From contig NW_002476463.1 of assembly GCF_000189635.1 (NCBI RefSeq), positions 1,240,001 to 1,304,000 of the forward strand: a stretch of 64,000 bases of DNA, in the 5' to 3' direction. Below the pieces are notes generated by a model that ran no database searches, was not told the origin of the DNA, and worked only from the letters and a program-made list of their open reading frames with translations. Origin of the DNA: Tetrahymena thermophila SB210. Lineage: Eukaryota; Ciliophora; Oligohymenophorea; Hymenostomatida; Tetrahymenidae. A program made the translations under genes and the position numbers. Positions 52,673-64,000 of the stretch are shown here, piece after piece. Position 1 is the stretch's first letter; each line of letters starts with the position of its first letter.

Positions 52673-55361
52673 TCACATTTTAGTAGCTTTTATGAGCGAA
52701 TGCAAAGATGACTCAAATTATACGGAAGCCTATTCATCAGAGATTTTACTGTCTGGTATTTCATCTTTCTTTTCTTTAGTTATTTATTTATAAAGGGCTA
52801 ATGTTTGTGAGTAAAGAGGGCTAATGTCTTCCATCTCTTTTGATAAATCTGAAAGAATAATTAAAATGCTTGATATAAATTTGCTGTCTAGATTTCCTAT
52901 ATAGAATTAACCAAATTTATCTAATAATATGTATTAGACTGTTCTTAAGAAATTAAGCTTATTATCTGCTTTATCTTTTTTGATGAGGTCTTTTATATAG
53001 TACTTAGTAGTTAAGATGAGATTTTTTTCAATTTTCTTATCCAAAATAGCTCTAACTCCCATTAATTGAGTGTTGTTCATCAAGTATTCAATCAAGGGTT
53101 TTGGTTGCTTTTTTAAGTATAACTCGAAAGCTTTAATAAGGAATAAATTATATTCTTTAGGAAGTAAGCTTATGGCTTGCTAGAGCATTTCCTTGCTTTT
53201 AAAGACTTTTTTCAAAACGAGAGTAGCAATTTAGATATTTTTGGAGGGATCTTCTTCATCTTTTTTTATGAACAAGCCCTGTGGTAAAGAAATAGCTAAT
53301 TTTTTGCATATTAAGACAATAGTGTTTTCAATAACAAGACGGAGAGTGTAGTGTATATTATTTGAAAAGAGAGTCATATTGATATCGGAGTGGTTATTTT
53401 CAATGTAAGTAATAGAATTTTAAGAAATTTAGATCATAAGCATAGCATCTTCAATTAATTAGTTAAGTTGCATAATCACTTCTTAAGATCCTGACTTCTT
53501 TTTGTCCATCATTTCCTTTCTTAACTACTCAATGTATTTCTACAAGCTAGGCTATGCTATGCGATACAATTTATTTTCGAAATCATCACCCTTATCATTT
53601 TAATTTATTATTTTAGCTTCTAGGAGAATGGAAATGAATTCGTCTTGATTGAAGAGATTATTTCCTTTATCTCTTTACTCTTCAGTTTACTTTTTAGTTG
53701 GTTTTTATGCTCCTCCTTTCTTATCTTTTTTGTTTTCAAAAGCTCTAGTTGAAACGCTAGCACTAGCAGCAGGAGGTTATTTCTTTCCTTTTCCTCCTTT
53801 CTTTTTCTTACCTCCATCCTCACTGTCATCATCACTATCATCCAGAGTCTTATCTTTCTAGATAGCCTTTTATGGATTTTCTTATAGCTAAGTGATAATA
53901 TTTTATTTAAGGCCTGTAACGCATTTCTCAATATAATGATGACTAAATATCATAGTCTCATCTAATTCCACTTCAGTAAGCTTCAAATGCTTATTCACAA
54001 TTGTCTCAATATCTGCTTCAGTTAAACAAGTAGGGAACATAAACGACAAGTCTGTGTAACCTATTAAATTAAAATTATAACCATTTTAATAAACCATAGC
54101 TGTATTTTTTTTAGCAATTATCTGAGAAACTTCAAAAAAAATTTATTCTTATTTTAAAATTTATTTAATAATTTATTTTCTTTTTCAGATTTCAACAAAT
54201 TATATTTAAATTTTGATAATTAAAATAGAACTTATTTTTAATTATTTAAACAGATTAACTCGCTTATTTTGTTGATTTTATAATAAAAGTCCCTCACTTA
54301 TTTAATTTATAATTATCAAATATTAAATCTTATATTTGATATTCTATTATTTTAATTAAGTTAAGCCTATTTAGAGAGCGCGAAATGAAATGATTGATAG
54401 AATAAATGAATGAAAAAGTATTAAAAATGACAATACCTTCTTCTAAGAGCAAGTTGACAATTTGTTCTTTTAATTCTTCAAGTGAGTCTTTGTAAAAAGC
54501 GCAGTCATCTAAAAGAATGATTTAATCTCTGAACATCTGCTTCAGAGTTTCTTCTGGCTTTTAGATGAATAGCTTTTATAACATACTGTATTCAATGTAT
54601 TTATTTTATTTCAAGAAATCACGAATAGTGTTTTCTTAATTCCTTTAGAATCTTGTAGGAACAAATTAGCCGCTAATAATTTTTCCTTCAATGGCTTCAC
54701 TGCTAATGAGATCTTCTATTATTTCTTGCAATTATCTTTATTCTATTTAATAATCTTTTGCCAAGCTGGACAACAAAATAGGCTTTGTTGCACCTCTAAA
54801 TAGACCTCTGAATTTAGATTTAGTTAATTCTTAGTAAGTAAGTGTACAGAGCTTATCTCCTATAATGTTTCCATCAATAATATTATTGTCAATTCTGTAT
54901 TAAAGTTGCTCTTTCAAAAATTACAATGTCAATGAATACTTGCTAGTTAATTCAAAAAGGAATATTTGAGATTATTATTGTAAATCTTCATTAATTTCCT
55001 CACATATTTGATTTAAATAATTGCTTGTTATAACTTCATTGCCTACTCTAATAAAGTCCTTTTTGTTCTTCTTTATTATTTTGGGGACTCTGTTTTCAAC
55101 AACATCTTCAGTAACATTTAAAATAGGAGGAATTTCTAAAACTTGAATTCTTCCTCTTTCACTTATTAACTATGCTAACTATTCATCTAAATGTTCAGGA
55201 GTCATATATTCCTAACCATCTTGACTGTAAATTAGATGTAATCCATAATCATTGATAATTTTATTTACTAATTCTACAATGACTCTATCTGAAAACTTAT
55301 TTGTGCAGGTTTATTCCTATACCTCAGCCAACAATCTTTAAAGTTCTAAAATCTCGTCCAT
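52673..55361 (-). CDS. UFL1: E3 UFM1-protein ligase 1 homologue
   Basis: Two exons (55361-54437 and 54060-52673) around a 376-bp intron give 770 residues, close to the 794 of human UFL1. The start MDEILELQRLLAEVQEQTCT and the blocks VELVNKIINDYGL, YSQDGQEYMTPEHLDEQL, RGRIQVLEIPPILNVTEDVV and KSKFRGLFRGATKP follow the UFL1 N-terminal winged-helix region very closely. FMFPTCLTEADIE matches the segment after the second winged-helix region. A Lys/Ser/Asp-rich linker (DDSDDDSEDGGKKKKGGKGK) precedes the C-terminal helical region, as in animals. UFL1 attaches the ubiquitin-like UFM1 to targets such as ribosomal protein RPL26 at the ER, working with UFBP1/DDRGK1. UFL1 has no catalytic cysteine and acts as a scaffold. 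The stop here gives a short extra tail (HSLIKATKM). Confidence 0.92.
54061..54436 (-). other. Intron of UFL1
   Basis: Phase-1 intron between NLLLEEG and YTDLSFMFPT; donor GTATTG, acceptor TTAATAG. The flanks match UFL1 continuously, so the position is firm. Confidence 0.85.
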
Positions 55362-55829
55362 TTTATTTACCTTTTAGCTATCTATTTTCTTATTAAATTA
55401 CTTGTATTTATTTTCTTTCCTGACAATCAAATAAATTTTGTTTTAATTGAATCTAATAATAATTCTTTTAATAATTTGCTCTCTCATAAACAGCCACGCA
55501 AGCAATTAAGAATAAATATCTTTGATATTTTAGTTTAATTTAATAGCCAAAAACTAAGCTATCATATGATAGGCTTATTAAAAAATGTTATTTTTTCATT
55601 TAAAAACCAATTTATTTAACAAACAAACTAATAAAAAATATCAATTAAATAATCTGTTGAATCAAGCAAACCATTAATAATAAAATAATAAAATATTTAT
55701 TTAAAAAGTATAAAATTAAAGAGATAAAGTCAGTTAATTTAATTATTATAGATAGGCATTATATAATAATAAAGAAATTTAATAATTAAAGAATAATATT
55801 ATTTTTGAAAATTAAAATTTTTGAAACAC
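55362..55829. other. Intergenic spacer with a near-palindrome
   Basis: Upstream region of UFL1 and 3' flank of the transporter. A 23-bp near-perfect palindrome centred on CATATG lies at 55555-55577 (TAAGCTATCATATGATAGGC and three more bases). No coding signal. Confidence 0.5.
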
Positions 55830-58033
55830 TCATTTATTTTTATTGTCGTCAAATTCTTCATCTTAAACTTCAACTTCTCTTTAAATAGATATGTGTTCTT
55901 CAAATTCAGGATCTCTTAGTTCCTCAATTTAGTCCTAAAGCTTTTAACCTCTTGTTTCTGAAAGGGGGAATGAGCAAGCTACACCTGCAATACCAATAAT
56001 TCCTAAAGGAATCATAGGTGATATGGAAAGATTTTAGCAAAGTGTTTTCATGAAAGGAGCTGCAGTACTTCCTAAAATAAATTTATTTCAATAATTAATT
56101 AATTTATGTTATTTATTCAAAAACATAATTAATTAATTTTATTACCAACTGTACCTAATGCAGAACTAAATCCTAAAGCAAGATTTCTTACAGTTGTAGG
56201 GAACAGCTCAGCAATCCAAATATAAACGACTGTCCAAACGAAACAAATGACAAATCTCATAGACTTTAAATTTTTTAATAAAATTATATGCAGTTAGTTA
56301 TGATTTTAGAATAAATTACCCCAGCAAGTATAATTTGAATAACTTTTTAGTAACAGAATGTGCTTCCAGAACAGGAGTCAGGTATGGTTAAAAATATGAA
56401 GGAGAAGGACAAGACAGTGACTATACCAACTCCAATAATTGTTGTAATTTTTCTCTTTATTTTTGGAATGAAGTGATCTAATTAATTAATTAATTTAAAA
56501 TTTTAATAACAAAGTTGTTACATTTAAAATGAAAATTACCTGTAACACAATATGCAAATAATTCGCAAAGACCAATTACAAGGGAATTAATATAAATATT
56601 AAATCCGACTTAACTGATTGCAAAAGTGATTCCGTAATAAACCATTTAGATTGCTAAGAAAACAACTGCACAACATATATTTTTTACTCTCAAAGATTTA
56701 AACTTGAATAAATCGACTATTGAATATGAATTATCTTTGTCACTTGTTTTCAAAACTGATTTTAGTACATCCAATTTAAGTGGCTCTTTTTTATTAACTT
56801 TAGCTATTTCATTTAAAACTATTATAGCTTTTTCTGTGCTCTATTCATGTAGAAATCTATTTTTAAGTTTAAATGAAATTTTCATTAAAATAAATTGATT
56901 TACTTGGGGGATTCTTATATGAGGAAAATACCAAAGTTAAGGATAGTAACTGGAATACCAAAAGCAAATAAAACCAACCATCTCCAATAAGGGATTAAGT
57001 AAGCAGCTAAAATTAAAAAGCATTCACCTGCAGCAAAGAATATTTGGACTCCAATTGATGTATACTCTCTGAATGGTCCTTCTTTTTATTATAAATACAA
57101 ATTTTATTATAAAAAATATGAATAGTAATTGTAGTTTTTTCTTCATATCTACAAACATAAAAATTCCACTCGGTTTCCCATATATTATTAAGCCCACCTT
57201 CCCCCCACTAACTTTACTAACGACTTACCTGGTAGTTAGTCTACATAATGTAAGTTATTTAGTAGGTATTTGATAATTGAAAATCCTTTAAATATAATAT
57301 GAGGGAATTCTTTTTTTGAAATATCATCAAGAAGCATAATTAAGAAATATGATTAATAATTACATGAGTGCTCATTTAAAAAGGAAAAGTGAATAGTGAT
57401 AGCAGGGTTTGCTCCTAATCCCTATAAAAACAGTCCAATACTGCAAGTAACAATATCTTTTTGAGAAAAGCCTACCATGAAAGTACCAATAGTAGCAATA
57501 AGCCAACTCCAGAAGAGAGCAGACTTTCTTCCTTTATTATCGGCGTACCATGAAAAAAAGAAGAATCCAATAAGACTACCTAAATAAGTAAGAGCAGACA
57601 TAATACTATAAATAAATCCTCTATCACATACGAGAGGAGGGTCATAGTAAAATATTAAAGAATCATCATTTCTAACAATGTAATCCATGTAATTTTTTTA
57701 ATCACAAACCCAACTAGCATTACAATCTGAAGCAGATATATTGCTTGGGCAATCATATTCTGGATCCATAAAAATAAAGTTGCTTTAAAGTAGAATCCAA
57801 GCACACCAGAACCATTAGAGGCCAAACCATATAAAGGCTCTTAACTAATACCAATTAGCGCTTCCAACTAAATCAAGAGCTTCTTCAAATGTAATTTTTT
57901 AAGACACTACTTATGATCTACGAGGATTTTATGGTTAATTGAGAGACTATTTCAAAGGTGTGTTTAAATCATCAACTCCGCTTATATCAGAGTGATTTAT
58001 TTTGCTTACTTAATCTTTATTTGAAGAATTCAT
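55830..58033 (-). CDS. SLC22-type (organic cation/anion) major facilitator transporter
   Basis: Six exons join in frame (58033-57364, 57081-56904, 56856-56540, 56477-56320, 56263-56146, 56071-55830) to give 560 residues, the usual SLC22 size. After a hydrophilic N terminus (MNSSNKDQVSK) comes FEEALDLVGSANWYQLRAFI, the SLC22 entry to helix 1. A large loop between helices 1 and 2 follows with cysteines and N-glycosylation sites (CPSNISASDC, SWVCDQKNY), ending LVCDRGFIYS. The MFS signature is FSWYADNKGRKSALFWSW (GxxxDRxGRR type), then GLGANPAITI, REYTSIGVQIFFAAGE, FLIQESPKFLHE (the PESPRWL mark) and ELFPTTVRNLALGF. The C-terminal tail is acidic. The pattern of 12 helices suits uptake or export of small organic ions; the substrate is unknown. 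Confidence 0.9.
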
Positions 58034-59488
58034 ATATTGTTTACTTTTCTTTTCACTTTTATTAAATTCTTTTAGTGATTTAAAAGTATATTTGTTTTAA
58101 AAGTACACTTTTAATAATAATATTGGCAAAGGATTAAGATTTTGTTAAAAATCTAGAACCTCACTTTTATGAATCCTTAATATGCAATCAGAGACTATTA
58201 GTGATGTTATTTTAATACTTTTACTGATAAGCCAACAAAAGAAATTAAATTTAATGAGTGTAATCTTTTGAATTACTAACTCTGCCTTCATAATAAAATT
58301 ATTTGAATATATTATCTTAATAATAAGTTATTTGAATACATTACAAACTATTTAAATCTTTGTCTAGAATATCTTTCTGCCTACATTTCTTTCTTAAATT
58401 TTAAGCTAAATTAAAAGGCCTAAAAAATTTGTATCAGTTAAAATATTGATTTGTTTTTTTACTTAATTAAAACACATTTTTATGTATTCTCATTAATTTT
58501 TATCCTAATTCAAAATTGTTTGTATCTCATTGAAATTTCAAAAAAACAATTTGTATGGCTAACTAGAATGGATTACTTTTTTAAGATGAAATTAAATTAA
58601 AATGTAAACAAAAAAAAATTTATTTAAAATCTTAATTTTTTATTGTTTATTAATAATTTTTTCATTAAAATTTGTTTTTATTCAACATTTTTATCATTTA
58701 TCAAATATCATAAAATATGTTTGTATCTTTAATAAAATATATTTATTTCTGTTTTAAGCTTAAATTTAAAATAATAAATTAAAAAAATTATTATATTTGT
58801 TAATATATTATTTGCTTGTTAATAAATTTCTCATAAATATTCTACCTGTGGTCAAAACCTTTTTTTATTTATGGTGTTAAAAAATTTAGTTCACAGTAAA
58901 AATACAATTTAGGAATTATAAATTTATCTTTTTACTATCTAAAATTATTGAAAGATTTTCTTTCTATTTGATTTGATCAACATTAATTAATAGTAATTTC
59001 TTAATTGAAATTAAAGTAAATAACAAAATAAACACTTACTTACTTCTGTTAGTAATTTTTTGATTCTATTTTGCTTAACTAAAAATCAATTATAATTAAT
59101 GTAAGAATTAAGGTAGAAGCAAATTTAGTATTTAATTTAATAATTATAAAAATTTAGCTTACCTAAATTAAATTTTTATTTTACTAAATTAAAGTTGATA
59201 ATACTATTATTAATTAATTAATTATTTCTTTTTTAAAACTCTTTATTTATTTATTTATTTATTTATTTGTTCTCAGTTTGATTTTAAAGGCTATAATTAT
59301 AAAATATTTATTCGCATTTTTAATTAATTACATAAAAATACTTCATAATATTAAAAGACTGCAAATTATTTATTTTTTGCTTTTCAGTGTATTTAATTAT
59401 TACTTAAGAGCAAAATCTTTGGAGAATTATTAAAAATTATTTGTTTTCTGCTTATAATTTTTGATATTAACTTCTTTAAAAAATATTT
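58034..59488. other. Intergenic spacer between divergent genes
   Basis: About 1.45 kb, A+T-rich, with a TTTA repeat near 59246-59268. It separates the divergent transporter and unknown gene and should hold both promoters. No coding signal. Confidence 0.5.
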
Positions 59489-61045
59489 ATGAGACTTCTC
59501 TAAAATTAATCAGATAGCTCAATTATTTCAAGATACTAAAAGCCAAAACCTGTGCTACCTGAAGTTAAAAATTTCTTAGCAGAGGATTCTATAATTTAGA
59601 ATTTGCAGCAAAAGCCTTTAAACTATGATTTGAGTAGTATTATGCCAAAGTAAGTAATGCAAATTATGCATGCATGAATTAAATAAAAGTGATGAATTCA
59701 GTTTAATCAGAAACATTTTTAATAAAGGAAAATAGAAAATAAATAAGACAAAGAGTTCAAGCCTTTTTTTAATGAGAGAGATAGACTTGGGAGACTGCTT
59801 TAAAGGCCTAAGAATGTAAATACATCTACTTAAAATAATGAATCGACCCTTGGCTTGTCAAAGAGTTTAAAAACAGCAAATATAAGTGATACTTAGTTTC
59901 AAAACATAAGTAGAGATACCAATACAAATAATTCTAAAAAGCTTTAAAATAGAGTAGAGTTTTGATTATTTTTCTTAGCTTTTTAATATAATTGTGCATT
60001 AATTTATTTAATTTAATAATTTAAGGGCTCGCTTCAACTTAATACAGTAGCTATTATGCATCTCAACGAGTTCTACTAGCAAACAAATGATTAGCAAAAG
60101 AAGGTCTTTTAAAATTATCAGAAATTTGATGAATTAATTGAAGATTAAACCGGATTGCTAAAAATAAACACTGAAGAAAACGAAAATATATCCTAAATTT
60201 CCATGAAAGATAATACAGGAGATAATACGCACAGTAAGATACCATTAGATGAAACTGTTAATGATAAAACATCTAAAATTTAGAAGTCAATAAATTATTC
60301 TATGATCAAGGATTATAGTCTTTTCTAATAACTAAAAGAGTTTTGTATATTATATTAAAAACAAGAAAACATAACTCCTGAAGCAGATTAGTTAATGAAA
60401 AATATAGCAAAAATGTATACTGAAAAAAAAAAGAGATATTAAATTTAAGTATGCTTTATTTATAATATAAATTAAAGTAAAATCTACTATTTATTCATAA
60501 TAGAAATAAAAGGTGAGCTTACCTAGTATTGGCCAATATGAAATAACAAAATCTGATAATCTTATATTTCGAAAAAGTCCGAATACGATTATCTGTAAAA
60601 GTAATTTATAAAGTTTAAAAAAATAGCCTAAAGATAGTCTAGAGGTATTTATGCAGGGATAAGAATAGAGAAAATAGAAGCTATCTAAGCCATAATAATA
60701 TTTTTCTTCTTTAAAAAACTCAAGGAATTAGTTAGAAGAAGAAGATACAACTTTACCATATTTAAAAATAAGTAAAATAAAATAATCTTAAAAAATATTT
60801 TGTTAACCTAATATAATTTATATCTAGGAAATTTAAAAGTAGATTATCAATCCACATATATAGATGAAGGAAAGTTATTAGATTAAATGAACTAAGAATT
60901 TTATAAATACCCTTAGGAGTTTGCATACAAATTAAAAATAGCTTAGTAAAAAGTATAAAAAATATAAAATGATTTAAAAACATGGGATGAAAGATACAAA
61001 GAAAAAATGTTTGAAAAACCTAAAGATTTAATGAATTCTTTGTGA
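59489..61045 (+). CDS. Unrecognised Gln/Lys-rich protein
   Basis: Five exons (59489-59649, 59728-59953, 60026-60448, 60504-60771, 60828-61045) join in consistent phase to 431 residues, starting MRLLQNQSDSSIISRYQKPK and ending EKPKDLMNSL. The protein is polar, with helical stretches (MHLNEFYQQTNDQQKKVFQN; KLKIAQQKVQKIQNDLKTWD). It also has a SLPSIGQYEITKSDNLIFRK segment that looks like a single SHIPPO/ODF3-type unit (PGxGxYxxxxxxxF.K), as seen in axonemal or ciliary tip proteins. That one resemblance is weak. The acceptable phases at all four introns and the final coding exon make the gene itself credible. Confidence 0.65.
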
Positions 61046-61917
61046 AAAAATAAATAAAATCTTTCTAAATTTCAAAGAATTAAAAAATTAAGTTAACAAA
61101 AAAGAATATTATGAAAAAGAACTTATTTGAATTAAATTTTATTAAAAGTTTGTAAGTGAAATTAATGATTTATGAAAACATCTTTACAAATATAGCAAAA
61201 ATTATTTATATAATCTTCCTGCTAAATGATATTTTGCAAGCCTTAAAAATTATTTAAATAGTAAAAATTAAATATAAAATATCATAAATTAAACTAACCT
61301 CTTTATTACTTTGAGATTTGAAGCTAATCAAATTACTTTAATGCTTCACTTTAAAATTAATTTATAATCTGTAGTCTGTCTAGATGAATTATTTATGTAA
61401 ATATTATTTTATATTTATTTATCTATTTATTTTTATTTATTTTTTAACTAATAATTATTTATTTATTGATTCAAATATTTAATTATCCTTTTATGTTTTG
61501 CTAAAAATAATTTCTTTAATCATATCCGTTAGATGGTTTTAATGTGTTTAAAAATTTTTAAACTGAAAAAAAATAAAATTGTTAATAAAATGTAATTATT
61601 TAAGAGGCTTTTATTACTTAAAAGATTAGATCTAATTAAAATCATTTTATTGCCTCATTTTAAATCTATTAATAAACTAGAATTCCTTATAAATAAAATG
61701 AATACTCTTTTTGTTTAAAAAAATATTATGATAAATAAATAATGCTTTTACATCTATTTGTTATAAAGTGAGTTTCAAAGATTGATTAATTAATTAACGT
61801 GATAGATAGATAGCAAGTAAATATTGGTGAATTTCAAAAGCGATTTGTATTAAATTTGTTTTTTAAAACAGTAAATATTTATATTAATAGAATTTTAAGG
61901 TTTTTTTTGAAATTTAA
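61046..61917. other. Intergenic spacer with a chromosome-breakage-like motif
   Basis: A+T-rich DNA holding the 15-mer at 61290-61304 and GATA/TTTA simple repeats near 61420-61440 and 61802-61812. No coding frame is supported. Confidence 0.5.
61290..61304 (+). promoter_or_regulatory. One-mismatch match to the Tetrahymena chromosome breakage sequence (Cbs)
   Basis: The sequence TAAACTAACCTCTTT differs from the Tetrahymena Cbs TAAACCAACCTCTTT at one position (sixth base, C to T). Cbs directs programmed breakage of germline chromosomes. The change falls in the conserved core, so it is more likely a dead or relic site than an active one. Confidence 0.35.
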
Positions 61918-63691
61918 ATGAGTGATACTTCTAAATCAAGATCGAAAAATACCTCCTACCATAAAGAAAATACTGTTAGTTTGTAGCAGTAGTCAACTCT
62001 TTAAAATGAAGCAAATAAAGAGCAAAATAAGCCCTATTAGCAAATCATAAATGAAAGAATACAAAATAGGTTAAATGATGCAAGAAGTGCTATTTAGAAA
62101 AAAGATTATTACTCAGCAATTAATGGATTCACTAAAGTTATTTTTTTGAAACCAAACCAAGCTGAGACATATAAAGAGCTTGGAGATGCGTATAGTCAGA
62201 TAAATGATATCAGCATGGCTATTATGCTTTATAAAAAGGCTAATCAATTATCTTACAGTTTAATTACAGAAGATAAAATGAAAGATCTGCTCTTTCGTAA
62301 AGGTCTTATGCTCTTAATGCAAGGCGAATATAGTGACATTTTGGAGGGATCTTAATATGAATAATTTGCTCGTTATTTAAGATATGATGTTTAATCTATC
62401 ATGCAAAAAATATACAATTTTAAAGCACCTCCTTAACAAATTTAAATAACTAATGCCTCTTCTGAAGTTCCAGCATAATAAGAAGCACCAGAAGGAAGCT
62501 AAGAATAACAAATTTTAGCAGGTTTAAATGAAAGCAACAATGAAAATAAAGCTGAATAAAATGATGAGAAAAGAAAAAGAGCATTTTAGCATTTTTTAAG
62601 AGCATATTGTTATGTTCTAACATATCATAAATCTTATGCCTTAGAAGAATTAGATTTAGCTATATAAAAGGACAATAAATATATTCATGCTTTTCTTCTT
62701 AAAGGAAAACTCTTGTGGAGTTTAAATAAATATGCTGAAGGAAATGAAATATTTTGGAAAGCTGAAAATATTTTTAATGAGCATCCTGAAGTAAGAGATT
62801 TCTTGAAAATAATTGTGCCAAAAGCAGATGAGCTATTAAAAGAAACACGTTATTTGTTAGTTTAAAATTAATTAGATAGATGTCTTGTTAACGTTAAAAA
62901 AGGATTAGAATTATTCCCAAACAACACTCAATTTTTATTAATAAAAGCCTTTATATTACGTAAGCAAGGGCAATACGAAAATTCTCTCAACTTTTTACTG
63001 CTTGCTTTTCATACTTTGAGAGATAAATCATTGGAATTCGAAGTTAAAAATTAGATTGCTTTAACTTATAATGAAATGGGTACAGTCTGCTTTAATAGAA
63101 ATAAATATGAAGAAGCTATTGCCCTTTTTAATGAATCTCTTTAATTTAAACCAAATGACTGGGGAGTAATCACTAACAGGGGAGATTGTTACAGGTAAAT
63201 TTTATTTGAAATAAATATTAAATTACTTTAAAATGAAAAGAAATTTTAAATTCAAATTTGCAAGTGGAAGTTTGTTTTTATTCATTTATTCATGTTATAT
63301 AAAAAGAATGCAAAATAGGATTGATGATGCCCTTAAAGACTATTTGAAAGCACATAAAATTATTGGAGACAAAAGTGAGCTGAATTTAAGAGTTTCGATG
63401 ATGAGAAACAGCAGAGGAATAGTATTATTTAATTAGAAGAGATATGATAAAGCATTAAAGGAATTTAATGAAGCAATTAAATAAAGTGATTAAGTTGCAC
63501 AATATTATTAAAATAGGGCTAAATGCTATGTAGAAATGAAGTAAATGCAAGAGGCTATTGAAGATTATATATAATGTTACAAATTAGACCCAACAAATAG
63601 TGAAGTTGGAGTTATAGTTAATAAATTAAAATAGGAATCTATATTAAAGAAAAAAGACAAATACATGAAAATTAATCATGCAAATAACTGA
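61918..63691 (+). CDS. Tetratricopeptide-repeat (TPR) protein
   Basis: Two exons around a 124-bp intron (63195-63318) give 549 residues. ATG at 61918 (MSDTSKSRSKNTSYHKENTV). A polar N terminus is followed by TPR units. They include ARSAIQKKDYYSAINGFTKV with ETYKELGDAYSQINDISMAI, then YALEELDLAIQKDNKYIHAF, LDRCLVNVKKGLELFPNNTQ, LTYNEMGTVCFNRNKYEEAI with ALFNESLQFKPNDWG, RGIVLFNQKRYDKALKEFNE and QNRAKCYVEMKQMQEAIEDY with QCYKLDP. The intron splits a unit between GDCY and RIDDALKDYLKAHK, and its removal restores spacing. TPR arrays are protein-binding scaffolds, common in intraflagellar-transport and chaperone-related proteins in ciliates; I cannot name the partner. A Gln/Glu-rich insert sits at about residues 175-215. 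Confidence 0.9.
63195..63318 (+). other. Intron of the TPR gene
   Basis: Donor GTAAAT at 63195, acceptor ATAG at 63318. Joining gives GDCYRIDDALKDYL in a TPR context. Confidence 0.85.
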
Positions 63692-64000
63692 ATAATAATA
63701 AATTACAATAAAATCAATAATTTTTACAATTAAAATAATAGGTAATTTTATTTAATTTTTATATTAAATAAGTATTTTAATATCAGTAATAAGTATTTTT
63801 AGATTAGTCCTTCATTCATTCATAACTACTTGAATAACTAATTATTTGTAATCTTAATTAAAAAATATACAGATATTTAAATAATTTATCAATTTTATTT
63901 TTTTCTTTTAGCATTACTTAATATTTACTTTATTTTAAGGTTGATAACTAAGAATTGCTTGATAAAAAAATTATAAATTTAAAGAAAGATAGATAGAATA
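63692..64000. other. Intergenic DNA at the right edge
   Basis: A+T-rich 3' flank of the TPR gene; no feature seen. Confidence 0.5.

Noticed and set aside
53649-53861. 70-codon frame encoding a hydrophobic Pro/Ser-rich peptide on the plus strand
   Set aside because: Antisense shadow of the acidic and lysine-rich linker of UFL1.
56975-56990. AAACCAACC core of the chromosome breakage sequence
   Set aside because: Only the core matches, the rest of the 15-mer does not, and it falls in a conserved coding exon (helix WRWLVLF of the transporter).
59246-59268. TTTA tandem repeat
   Set aside because: Simple repeat of a type found in nearly every spacer here; no special meaning supported.
1-64000. 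CRISPR arrays, bacterial operons, riboswitches, retroviral or Polinton-type elements
   Set aside because: No spaced direct-repeat arrays, no operon structure, and no reverse transcriptase, integrase or capsid-like reading frames were seen.

Overview
The window looks like nuclear DNA of an oligohymenophorean ciliate, most likely Tetrahymena or a close relative. It is extremely A+T-rich. Every recognisable gene reads through many TAA and TAG codons as glutamine and ends only at TGA. Short GT..AG introns are common, intergenic DNA is full of TTTA/TAAA runs, and long Asn/Gln tracts are frequent. Read with the standard code almost no gene stays open; read with the ciliate code nearly all of the protein-coding content resolves.

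Layout. 1-2895 (-) is the 5' 965 codons of an Asn/Gln/Ser-rich protein that runs off the left edge. 4253-5702 (+) is an SF-assemblin-like coiled-coil protein and 6138-7688 (+) an acylated MORN-repeat protein. 8905-10130 (-) holds a small coiled-coil gene and its decayed tandem copy. 11177-12390 (-) is a histidine-phosphatase-family gene with one break of frame and 12629-13850 (-) a Rab GTPase. 15751-27937 (-) is one giant intron-rich gene for an IP3-receptor/ryanodine-receptor type calcium channel. 29544-32009 and 43691-46111 (+) are paralogous two-pass membrane proteins. Between them lie a tRNA-Asn (32894-32967), a long membrane/leucine-rich-repeat gene (33786 to about 39300, +), an ML-domain protein (40833-41469, -) and a small unknown gene (41948-42205, -).

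The right third holds an F-BAR plus Munc13-like gene (46957-51985, +), a foldback repeat (52167-52312), UFL1 (52673-55361, -), an SLC22-type transporter (55830-58033, -), an unrecognised gene (59489-61045, +), a near-match to the Tetrahymena chromosome breakage sequence (61290-61304) and a TPR protein (61918-63691, +).

There is no operon logic: genes are individually transcribed, and spacers of 0.2-1.9 kb hold no further coding signal I can support. Several products share a membrane/calcium/trafficking theme (IP3R-like channel, Rab, F-BAR/Munc13-like, ML lipid-binding protein, SF-assemblin cortical fibre protein, membrane-anchored MORN protein), but I see no evidence that they form one system. 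Intron positions were placed by eye from reading-frame continuity and GT..AG ends; those I call uncertain are marked.
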